Shown here: in pieces, positions 1 through 10,402 of the stretch
How positions within the stretch are numbered: the first letter of the stretch is position 1
Layout: each line of letters begins with the position of its first letter
The notes under the pieces: model-generated
Told to the model about the DNA's origin: nothing
Databases searched by the model: none
Seen by the model: only the letters and a program-made list of their open reading frames with translations
Program-made: the position numbers and the translations under genes
NCBI GenBank assembly: GCA_022497145.1
Contig: MU385940.1
Location: 62,001 to 126,000 of the forward strand
Length of the DNA: 64,000 bases
Direction of reading: 5' to 3'
Origin: Rostrohypoxylon terebratum
Lineage: Eukaryota; Ascomycota; Sordariomycetes; Xylariales; Hypoxylaceae

Positions 1-2220
1 GCCTTTTCAATGTATGGCGTTTCGTGTTGCCGGCTTGGTGGGTTGTGCGAGGAAGTATGTCTATGGGTGTGCAGCCACTTGGACTTCTTCCTCGGCGCCC
101 TTCCATAATTTTGACCTACTAGGTACCTAATCTACCACAGCTATGGACATGCATGGCGGCTCGGCTACATCCTCGTCGATCCATTACCGCATTCTTAATC
201 AATCCGCATCCGTGTGGCGAACCAACCATTCTATCTCTCCGGTTTCATTTGCGCGGGCGACACCCCCCCTGGGAAGCTTATTTTGATGAGAAGTCGGGAG
301 CTGGAAGGGCTTTAATCATTTGTACACGGTATTGGTTCTTGGAGTTTGTTCCTGGGTGTGTGCATCAGTGTGCGTTTATGTAACTCTTTTTTTTCTCCCG
401 GTCTAACATGTCTATCTTTCTCCATTGATTTGTTTCTTACCTCTCGGGCCTTCTCTTATGAAGGCCCCCCCCCTCTTTGGAACTATTGGGAATTCGATTT
501 CCATCTCGCGCGCCATGGCGCGGATGCTTCTTCTCCCATCCGATCGGACCCCCAAAGATACACCACTTTTCTCATCATCGATCTTGGCGGACTAGGTACA
601 CGGACAGAGCATATTCCGGCGACAAGAAAACGGTTCTGGATAGGAAAGACAAAAAGGGCGATTTTGTTTTCTATTTATAACTCCGTCGACCCCCGCGTCG
701 GCACCTTATACTTGCTAGCCATCGACATAAAAGGCTCAGCATTTGGCTTTTTACTAGCATCAATCGGTTCAAAGGGGGTAACCCCTCCCCTAGTCAGCAT
801 GCTTCGTTTTTGCTTTGGTCATTTTATTCTGATTTACCCGTTTTTGCTTTTACAGGAATACCCACAAGTATCTAATTAGGATTGCTCCTAGCAATGGCTT
901 GGTTAGCAAAACAGCATGTTGAAGAAAAAAATGCATCCGCCGGTTTCGAGAGAAGGAGGATGTGCATCACCTTACAAGAGATTGGCAGGTCGCCCTGACA
1001 CTTTCAAACCACACAGGACAGGAACCGTGGTTTGCATTTTGTCCGCCTATTAGTCATAGGCGTGACATAGTTTATGACATACTAGATCCCATAGAGTATC
1101 TTAAGAACATAGCTTTATACCCTTTGATCAAATAAGTTCCAATGCTCTTCTTTTTGATATGCTCGAATAGCATCTAATTACACCCTACCAGTGTTGGCTA
1201 CGGTAGGGTTCACCGTTCGGCTGTCATCCATCTGAAGATATCTCCATTTCAAGAATGCCGCAAACTAACCCAACGCCGCTCGGACTTAGCTGATCTGCTC
1301 GCTGTTAAAGCAAGCCTATCTCCTTAGCTGTGATGACATCACACGTTTTTCGTAGCTTGAGCAACAACCGTCCGACCAATCATATGCCTCTAAGTCCTAG
1401 TCTGCTAGCTGGAGCTGAGATGGATAACTCCCTATTATGTAGGAGAAGCTATATTTTGGATATCCTGTCCAAGCTATAAGATAAACTACTACCCGCCTCG
1501 GTGGGCCTGTGAAACTACCTTTTCCACCAAAACAACACCCGTAACGTGCTGCAACTTATCACGGCCCCTTTACCCCAGTTCCACCTCAGAACGGTGAGTT
1601 TAAACAATTCTACCTCTTGAGCGTAGGTACTAGTCTCTGACACAACTTAAAGGGGCATCATTTACTTATCTGTATCTTGTTTCAAAGTGTTATGTTGGAA
1701 GAGGGGAATCCACGCCGGCATTAGCTCTTGAATTCAACTGTAGGTCTTCCTTGGCCTAAGGCGTGTAAGCCCTACTAAAAGAGTGAGCAACACCAATTGA
1801 ATGACTCTCATCATGAACAGATATGATACTATTGTTAGTGTTCTAAAAGCATGCGGCTCAAGACCTCACTGCCAGTTGGAGTTTTGCCGTCGTGTATCAA
1901 CCCCCAGATGTACATTTCCTTTCCTTTGTCACGCGACACTATAGCTCTACCCCCGGTTGTTGTCACGCGACACTATAGCTCTGCCCCCAACCGGGGGTAC
2001 TCTAGACGTCCCCATGCGCCACAGCTGCGCCGACGTGTATACAATTCCACGTAGAATAGTAGCACGCCCCTCGGACGTAAACAATATCATCATCATCATC
2101 CCAGATGTACATTGTCGGGAAACTTGAACTCGTAGTTTCCAACTCCCATTAAGTCAACTTTATAACCCCATATTTAAAGCGAACATTCCCTGCTCTTAGG
2201 ACGATGCAGTCATCCTATTA
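1..2220. other. Intergenic, no convincing gene
   Basis: No open frame here shows a recognisable family or splice-joined coding pattern. The longest frames (about 346-879 on +) are low-complexity translations of T/C-rich DNA. The only clear structure is a duplicated 22-28 bp unit with an adjoining inverted repeat at 1927-1998, listed separately, plus a short CAT-repeat near 2087-2100. Confidence 0.6.
1927..1998. repeat. 34-bp-period direct repeat with 11-bp hairpin arms
   Basis: The 22-mer TGTCACGCGACACTATAGCT(CT) occurs exactly at 1927-1948 and 1961-1982, each followed by R-CCCCC, so the unit repeats with a 34 bp period. The words at 1949-1959 (ACCCCCGGTTG) and 1988-1998 (CAACCGGGGGT) are perfect reverse complements, so the second copy sits in the loop of a potential cruciform. 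No function is known to me. Confidence 0.7.
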
Positions 2221-3694
2221 TCAATGCGAGTGACTCTCTTGTTGACTACTTTGGGGCCACTCTCTCGCAGATACGGTCTTCAAAGCAATACCCTCAGTCC
2301 CAGGGTTGGTATTCGTGTGAGTCAGGTTCTCTCTGGAGTCCTCCTCCAACATCTCGAAGGTCGCATCTACCTTACGAGCTGGCCGGTTGGACCGCTGACC
2401 AATAGTGATAATGCTGTGGAATGGTGGTGTGGACTTTGAGCTCTTCGCCGAAGTAGTAGGCTGGCCGAACCAATGTCTCCATAGCGGTATTATCGGTGGA
2501 AGACAGGCGCCGAAGATGGCGAAGTTAACTTCGAAAGAGGTCGCAAGCAAGGGAGGTACGAGTGCTTCTATAGAAGAGGGGTGGGTTAGAACATGGCCGC
2601 TATCAAGTACACCTAATTTTATTCTACACGAAGGCAGGAGTTTACTTACGGGTCGTATTCAGGGAACCTCCAGCGGGCTGGTAAACTTTGACTGTGATAA
2701 GACGAGCTATGGCGGCGAGAACAACACTGTAGATGGCGGACCAGTTTTAGTATCATATGACGCATTGAGTGTGGACTATCTAACTCTTGACCTACACGCT
2801 ACCGACAGTGAAGATTGCAGTCAAAGCAAGCTTTCTGTCCCTACCCATCTGCAACTTCCACACCTCACGAATGGGCAAAATCATGGTTCCTAAATCGAGG
2901 AGTATATTCGGTATTGTGATAGCTTCGAAGAATAACGCACTGTCGATGCATTTGGCTCCGATTGACAAATCCCAGAACCCACGAATGGGACTGCACGTGA
3001 AAATACTAGTGAAGAAAACACTGAATCCCCACGAGACAAGAAGGACGGTCATGATCCATACTGAAATTCTCAGGGTGCGAGAAACGTAGAAAGTGCGGTA
3101 GTAGAGGGCGAGAAGCGAAATCTTAGCAAGCGGAGACAGGCAGGAATAAATCAACTGCACAAAAAAGAAAGACTAGAAGAGCGACCACTCATATTAGTAG
3201 AACTCCAAATAGGACCAAAAATCTCAGTTGCTTTTCACAGAAGGTTTACGTACTTCCAAGAAATTTGAGACGCCACCAGGATATGTGGCGGCCACCGTCT
3301 CGCCGTTCACGCCCAAGCCGTATTTTACCACTGGAAACCCTTAGTTAGATTCTGCTGTAACCAAGTTCTGTTTGACTGAAAGACGTAGAAAGGACTTGCT
3401 GATTCCCTCATCGATGAGTTGTGCATGGTTGAAAAACTAGAATAGTTTTAATTAGCAACTGACTCAGCAAACATCATCTCCAGTAGTAGGTTATAGGGGT
3501 AGGGGTAGGGTTAGTGGCTGACGCACTAAGGCAACAACGACAATCCAGTCATCAAATTGGAGCCTGAGTCCTTTGAAGCGTCGCGCATATAGACGCAAAG
3601 CGACGAATATGGTTGAAATGACATTCAGGATAATGGTGGGTATAATGAAAACAAGACCCGTGCTATCCAACGCTGGCGTTGCCTGAGTCGACAT
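2221..3694 (-). CDS. Fungal rhodopsin-domain (PTH11/SAT-like) integral membrane protein
   Basis: This is a multi-exon gene for a seven-helix plasma-membrane-type protein of the large fungal rhodopsin-like family, whose members are mostly of unknown ligand. Exon 1 (3694 to about 3524) carries helix 1 and the family motif FDDW. Exon 3330-3254 carries a YGLGVNGE loop. Exon 3154-2796 holds the LIYSCLSPLAKISLLALYYR helix and a CSPIRGFWD motif. Exons 2726-2650 and 2567-2221 add the last helices (EVNFAIFGACLPPI) and a hydrophilic tail. The introns 3253-3155, 2795-2727 and 2649-2568 join in frame. The link between exon 1 and the exon at 3330 is unresolved: the phases do not match and the usual second helix is not obvious, so a small exon or a lesion may lie in 3340-3523. 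Confidence 0.7.
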
Positions 3695-4678
3695 GATGGT
3701 AATGCAATAATAAGCCGAATACTCAGACTAGAGAACGAGATCTACATCCTAAACTGACCTTTCAGCATATTTCTTTCCACCTCAAGTCAGAGACTGACAA
3801 GAAGACGAGACAAGGTTTTCTTAACTCCAGAAGAATGGGAAAAGAGCATGCGTGACGAAGAGCATGTGTGGCCATCCGTAGCATAGAAGGATTTTCTCCA
3901 TATTTAAGAGTAATTACTCACCCAAATACCCCAAGGTATATGCATTGCTTACCTAGGTAGTAGCCGTATTACAATCCTAGATACCTGTAGATGATCTATC
4001 ATATATGAGGCAGGGTCTTTCGTTAATAGATACACCTGAATACCTACCTAAGTACGTAAGGTATTGTAAAATCCGATACAATCGAGAAAGCTGAAGGTGA
4101 GCCGAATAAGAGAAAAGAAAAAATTATGCGAGTTTCGTAAAAAGCCTAGATGCTTGACTTTGGAGAACGGCATGAAGTCCTAGAGAGGTTGGACCATTGT
4201 AGCCGAAGCCCAGTGACATAGCTACCGATTGGTACAAGTCCCTTGCCTACTTCCCGTGTGAGGCTATCTTGTAGATTAAACCATGTATGGAATTTAATAA
4301 GTTTAACAAGGTTCCATTGCTTATATTTTGCCAGGTATATCTTTATTATATAGATATCATGTTGACGGCTTATCGAAGAACATCAGTCAGCGTAAAGCTG
4401 ACGTTTCATGTTGGCGCAACTTTGGTAACCATGCATGTTCATCACCTGTTAAGGTTAGGGACATCTACGCGAGGAAGGGGGGAAGATGGCAACCCAGTTC
4501 TGGGGATCCTAGATTGCTTGGTGCGATGATTGACCACTCCAACGAAGACCAACAGATGGTTGACAATGACACATAAAAGGAGCACCAAACCCCTTGCACT
4601 GCGTGGTACCCATAAGGCGTCTTTCTAGATCTATTCTCACCCACATACAACAATACTACCAAATACATCTCGGGAACA
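3695..4678. other. Divergent intergenic region
   Basis: This stretch separates the rhodopsin-like gene (-) from the alpha/beta hydrolase gene (+), so it should hold both promoters. It contains several CCTAGGTA/TACCTA words around 3950-4060. I see no coding exon with splice support. Confidence 0.6.
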
Positions 4679-5551
4679 ATGTCCGACTCGCCTAAAAGAG
4701 GTATTATTTTCTCTGGAGGTGCCTTCCATTCGGCCCACTTCTTCGACATCGTCAAGCAGCGTCTTGAGGATGCCAAAGTATTCGATCCCGTGTTAGTATC
4801 GGCGCACCCGTCGCTAGGAAATAATAGCCGAGGAAAGACGATGTGGGATGACGTCGAGGCCCTGCGAGCACAGATGACCCCGTATGTCGAGGCCGGGACA
4901 GAATTCATCATTATGGGCCATTCTTATGGGGGCTTTCCGGGATTTGCAGCCACCAAGGGTTGGACCGTTGAGCAACGCGCAGCGGCTGGTAAAAAGGGTG
5001 GCGTACGTGCCGTTGTGTTCAATGCCGCACCAGCTCCCCTGGTTCGGGGAGGCACCGCAATCGGCGTCTTCGAAGAAGGAAAAGAACACAAGTATCCGCC
5101 ATTCTTTGAGCACGGTCCTCAAGGAGAAAAGGTATGTGCCTCATCTCTGCGTATCCTTTCATCTCCGTCCCTGCCTCGGTGTTAATAATGAATAATCGCT
5201 CAGGGCCATCTCATTTATCCCAGCAAAATTAGCAAACATTCTTTCTACAACGACTTGGACGATGATACGGCAGAGAAATTGTGGAATTCCCTCGTACCAC
5301 ACTCTCAAGAGGCTATCGAGACCCCAACCAATTATCTCGTGACTGACGTCAGCCTGCCGTTTTATTACATCCTGAACGAGAAGGATGCGACCGTGCCACG
5401 TGAGCTGCAACAGACGGTCGCTGAGGCTATTCCCGGGTGCATCGTATTTAACATTGATGCTGGACATACATCCTTTATCTCGCAACCAGCTCGCTTTGTC
5501 GAGATACTCGAGCGTATCAAGGAGGATGCATTCGCAGCGAATAGAAAATAG
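4679..5551 (+). CDS. Alpha/beta hydrolase fold protein
   Basis: Two exons (4679-5131 and 5204-5551; 72-bp intron) encode 266 residues of the AB-hydrolase-6 (salicylate/hydroxynitrile-esterase-like) type. The nucleophile elbow is MGHSYGG with Ser82. The acid is probably Asp212 in NEKDATVP and the base His239 in DAGHTSF, all at the expected spacing. No signal peptide is visible, so it is probably cytosolic. The substrate cannot be read from sequence; relatives hydrolyse small esters. It ends 217 bp from the tail of the convergent Zn2Cys6 regulator at 5768-7860. The fold is sure, the substrate unknown. Confidence 0.88.
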
Positions 5552-5767
5552 ATGTTGCCGAGGCCTTCGTTCTTGATGTACTGAGAGCTGATCTCCCAAT
5601 CTGATATATACCTACCTAGGAGGTACTAGGTACCTAGTGATAGAGTATGCTATTGGACCCACGGATTTGAATGCCCGCGCGTTGTATATCAAAGGATATG
5701 TTTCCAAACCTAACATGTCGCTTTCATTCATTGAAATCACAGCAAATGGAGATTGAGGAGATATTAT

Positions 5768-7860
5768 CTAGAAACCACCAAAGATATCATTGATATTATC
5801 CAGAAATAAATCATCTGGGATCATTAAATCTCCAAAGCTGGTGGTGCTGATGTTGTCCTCGATGGGCTGTACTGGTGATGCAAGTTTCTCGACAATTTCA
5901 GCATGCTGGGCCAAGCATATATCGCCTAGATCCCATCCTAAATTGTCTCGATGACGACGCAGGGCTGCTATGAGATCCCGCGCGAGCTTGAAAGAGCCAT
6001 TTCCCGCGAGCTCGCTAGGGGATCGCCCAGTTTCAAGAGCGCAACGCAAGAGGAAGGTGACCGTTGATGGGAAGATAAAAGAACTGATCGGCATCCAGAA
6101 ATCTCCTAACTGTTTTTCTTGAAGCTCCTGGACGAGGCAGACGATATCCTCTGCTGTTCGCCGTATTTGTATATACTGATTAGCCAGACTATCTTCGTCA
6201 ATGTCTGTCTTAGATCGAGTATTTTCCATCCGTATACGGTGCGTGAGCAGTTGAATTGAGAGATATGCTAATCGTAAATTAGGCGCACCAGGGATGTGTA
6301 ATGAGGAACCGCGGGTAATAATCTGTCGGGCATCGCCTTCTAAGCTTTCAACCCATCTGTTAAGACGAAGCTCTAAGTTAGTAACGAGCGCATCAACCTC
6401 CTTATCTACTTGATAGAGATATTGGAGGTAGCAGTCTAAGATGTCGGTTAATCTAGAAAGTTCGACGAAAATGGCCATGGCACTTATGCTTCTTGAACAG
6501 TCCGTTCGGTTGAGCTGATACTCTATTTTTGGCTGAGGAACGTCGTAAAATGACCTTTGTATATGTGGGGGTGTACCATAAGCTAAACTTGACCTATTGC
6601 TATGTGAGTTTATATTACCTAGGTACATAGTAGAAGATCAACGTTCTGGGATGAGCCTACCATCGATCATGTATAAGCAATGACCACCAAATGTGCATTC
6701 GTAACATTTTTTCAGATCTTGAAATATTCCAGGATAATGGATCGTGGTTTAACCCTAAAGAGTATGCCAAGGATATGGCACTGCCCAGTCGTACACCATT
6801 GCCTACCATGGCTGTGGTTGGGCGACCCCCAACGTCTAATAATACCGCGGTTATCGTGGACATTCCGGGTGCAAGGAATAGCTCAGACTGGGCAGCCTCG
6901 CTAGCCAGGTTCCAAATGAAGCGTATATCCGGAGGGCGTTCTCCGATGAGCTCAGGCTCGTACCTCCAGTATATCAGACTGTTTGCATAAAGGCATGCAA
7001 GAAGAGCTGGTGAAACGCGGTCCTTTGCGTTTGCGTATCGACCTTTGAATGATGCTTCATCTAGCAGAGGGAAACATATATTTGTCTTTTCAAAATACCT
7101 AGAAGATTGTGGTTATCAATGGGTATTCCAAGTCCTGTAGCCGTCTATCAACACGATAAAATTCGTCTACTCACAAGTCAATAAATTTCTCAGTCCATGG
7201 CCCAAGTAGCTTCTCAATGATTTCACATTTCGCATGTGATGGACTAGGACTCATAGTAAGTCCGACGGGGCGCTTCTGTACCGCAGTAAAAAGGACTTGT
7301 CTACTGCCATTTGCCTGCTTCGGGCGTATTAGACGAATGCCACACCCGTCAGTGCCTATGGTAGATAAATAATCTGTAAGTACTTGACTATCTCTCGTCA
7401 TCGCGGGACTAATTATGTGAGGGTTTTCATTCTCCGTATCCTCGATTGACAGAGGTGTCGGCTGAGACACGTCGCGCCCATGATGAATGGTAGGGTGACC
7501 TGTAGGAGTGTTAATCCCATCCCATGTGGTGGCGCCGCTGGGATCATTGATGGTGGTTGGGTGCGGATGTCCCTCCGCTATCCCCTCGTGGCCGAAGGTA
7601 GTGAGATATTGTTGAGGCCGTGGCGTGTCCTCGGAAACTGACCGACCTCGGGCCTGGACTCTTTGGCTCTTAATCTTCGCCTGAGTAGCATTGGACTGCT
7701 GTTTGGTTGGAAATGCGCACTCGGTTCCGTGCGCGCGGCACATCAAGCATGGTGACGACTGAGGCTCGATTTTGCAGCGAGATTTTCTTTTTCGACAAGG
7801 TAGACATGCTGGTCGCAAATGAGACCGGTAAGGACGCTCTTGTAAATCTGGTGACTGCAT
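5768..7860 (-). CDS. Zn2Cys6 transcription factor with Fungal_trans domain
   Basis: Three exons (7860-7175, 7098-6661, 6593-5768) encode 649 residues. The N-terminal binuclear zinc cluster has six cysteines in the CLPCRKRKSRC...CLMCRAHGTEC pattern at about residues 19-49. After a disordered linker the middle-homology (PF04082) domain begins with the FEKTNICFPLLDE segment and contains WWSLLIHDRW joined across the second intron to SSLAYGTPPHIQ. I chose the ATG at 7860, which has a good context (ACCATGC); an in-frame ATG at 7932 would add 24 residues. It is a nuclear regulator, and its targets cannot be inferred beyond proximity to the hydrolase and the PLP enzyme. Confidence 0.88.
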
Positions 7861-8376
7861 GGTAAAATGTCTGTGCTTGCCCGCGGAAAAATGATGCGGG
7901 ATAATGAATCTGGAGACCAGCAGACCGGTCAAGCGATACTAGTGCTGCCAGCAAAGCCACCAAAGCCACCAAAGAGGCTGAGGATCTTTTTTCTCTCTTT
8001 TCATCGGCGAAAACCAGAACACGCTGCCTAGGTACTATGTACCTTTCAGCCAGTCTGCGTGTTTTAAATTTTAATATGAATGACCCCCACCAAAGTCGGT
8101 GCAGAAGTTTGGCGTTTTGGACCAGTTCCGATTTGCGGAGATTTCTTAGGTCGAATTTCCCGCGGAGTTACCCCCTAAAAGTCTTGGCAAAAACTCCGAT
8201 AGGACAAAAGGAAAAGGGGGGAAAGGGGGAAAAGGGAAAAGGGGGGTGTATCGATATCACAGCCGTTCGAATTCAAATTCAAAATTGTTTTCATCGTGCG
8301 ATCGCTGTCAATTATGTACTGCTACTAATACTATTCAAATAATGGCAATTTATATGATGAAGGCATAAATAAGCCA
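7861..8376. other. Intergenic with G-run tract
   Basis: This is the region upstream of the zinc-cluster regulator and downstream of the PLP-enzyme gene. It contains four G runs of 3-6 bases at 8216-8246 (G-quadruplex potential on the + strand). No coding exon is seen. Confidence 0.55.
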
Positions 8377-9851
8377 CTAATACAATGGCATAGACCCCGG
8401 AATCGAGGCAAATGCTTGCTCGAGCACCCCAAGTCCCTCGTGAATTTGCTCCTCTGTCACTGTGATCGGTGGCGCTATTCTAAAAACACCACCAAAGCTC
8501 CCATGGCTGCTGAGGTTAGCCCAAACCCCGAGTTCATATGCTTTCTCGGCTATGGACCTCGCCAACTCTATTCCCGGCTCTTTCGTCTTTCGGTCCATTA
8601 CAATCTCAATACCGGCCATCAAACCCCTTCCGCGAACATCGCCAATGCACCCATACCGGGATTGAAGCTGCCAGAGTCCTTCGCGCAGAAGCTTTCCCAT
8701 GGATCTGGAGTGCTCGACCAAGTTGTCGCGAACCACGATCTCCAGGACCTTATTACCCACTGCTGCGGGCAGAGGGTCGTTCACGTGGGTTGTGTAAAAG
8801 CAATAGTCTCTCTCCACACAGACCTTTTCGATTTCGGCGCTTGTCACCACAGCACTTAAGGGAAGACCATTGCCGAGAGTCTTGCTTAGTGTGAGGATAT
8901 CGGGAGTTACACCTTCGTGTAGGATTGCCATCATATCGCCGCACCGTCCGACGCCTGTCTGCGCCTCGTCGACGATGAGAAGCATACCTCTCCTCTCACA
9001 ATGCTTCTTCAGTGCCTTGAGGTAGCCGTCAGGGAGGACGTGTATGCCGGCGGACGACTGAATGCATTCTACTATGACGGCGGCGAGTGATCCACATGAT
9101 GCTTGGTCAATTAGACTCCACCCGTAGTCTAGCTCCGTCTCCCAGTCGTACGAACCGTCTGGTTTTCGAAAGATAGATCGGTACGCGTTCGGAGCTGGTA
9201 GCATATGCATGCCTGGCATCAGGGGTCCTTGGCCCTTTCTCCCGTAATGATACTGCGCACTGAGAGCCTGCGCAGTCACCCCGTGCCAGGATCCGTTTAT
9301 AGCTACAATCTCAAACTTGCCGGTATACACCTTTGCGAGCTTAATCGCAGCTTCGTTGGACTCTCCCTAAGATAAGTGTCAATACTGAGAAAATAGCCAT
9401 GCTCGAAGCCCGAAGAGAATTCTCTTACCCCAGTAGAGAGGAAGAACGCCTTGTCTAGGCCATCCGGGAGTAGAGAACAGAGTCTCTCGCCCAAGGAGAC
9501 GACGGGAGGAGACACCATCCCGGAGAAAAGATGATCGAGGTTGGCCGCGTGGTCTGCTATCGTCTTGACGATCTCGGGGTGTCCGTGCCCCAATAAGCAG
9601 GACATCTGGCCCGATGTCCAGTCAAGCACCTTGTGCCCAGTTGCTGTATAAACATACATGCCCTTAGCACCGCAGATAATATCTGGTATGAAGGTGGTTC
9701 CATAATTGAAGAGGAACTGCGATGTTTTTTTCTGTAGCTGTCCTTGATCTATGTCGACGTAGAGCGATGGTCGCAACTCGGCTTCGCTCGCCTTAGTCGA
9801 AGGGTTGGAGCCATTTGCAGCACGCTCATCCTCTACGATTCCCGATGCCAT
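8377..9851 (-). CDS. Class III PLP aminotransferase, 2,2-dialkylglycine decarboxylase-like
   Basis: Two exons (9851-9429 and 9366-8377; 62-bp intron) give 470 residues. The spliced junction restores STGGESNEAAIK, the phosphate-binding segment of fold-type I class III enzymes. The PLP-ring Asp is in LIVDEAQTG (Asp274) and the Schiff-base lysine in LTLSKTLGNG (Lys303), followed by TTHVNDPLPAAVG. The last motif resembles 2,2-dialkylglycine decarboxylase more than ornithine or GABA aminotransferase. The expected reaction is decarboxylation-dependent transamination of 2,2-dialkylglycines with pyruvate, in the cytosol. A generic omega-aminotransferase is the alternative. Confidence 0.82.
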
Positions 9852-10402
9852 AACTATGGGACTAGGTGATCAGATGGAAATTCCGGTTTTATGAGTAGAG
9901 ACAATGATATGCTAGGTATAATGTTTCTCGTGCAAGGAGGCTTCGATAGAATATCTGGATACCTCTGTTGCCCTATAAATGAGTATCACATCACTCCGAA
10001 TGAATCGGAGACGAACACTTCCCCGCGGACTGGTTATCTGCCCGCGGGAAACTCTATGCATAAGGACAGAGGGTACCCTTGGATGAGCAATAAATGGTAA
10101 CGAATACAAGGTTTGGAAGGGATTCTACTTGTGGGTCGAGAATGGTTGCCAACGTATGCGAAATATCTATGGAGCGGGAGTAATACTCATAATAACAAGT
10201 CAGAATCATTACCCCCTCATTCGGAATCATTCACCGATCACCTATTTTAGGTACTATGGATTAACAATGTTGGCTGTCGTTATGACAGTGCAGTATGGGT
10301 ATGTCTTAAAATTCGTGGTAACTAATCGACACGGCCTGGCCTATTGACCTCCAGGCTATGAAGCACTGTATATCTCGGGATAAAGTCCATGACAACCTAG
10401 CT
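9852..10402. other. Intergenic
   Basis: This is the promoter side of the PLP-enzyme gene and the tail side of the DUF6604 gene. Small frames here have no family features and I see no RNA gene. Confidence 0.6.

Noticed and set aside
346..879. 177-codon open frame on the + strand near the left edge
   Set aside because: Starts inside low-complexity T/C-rich DNA, shows no domain or splice context, and an overlapping frame looks equally non-coding.
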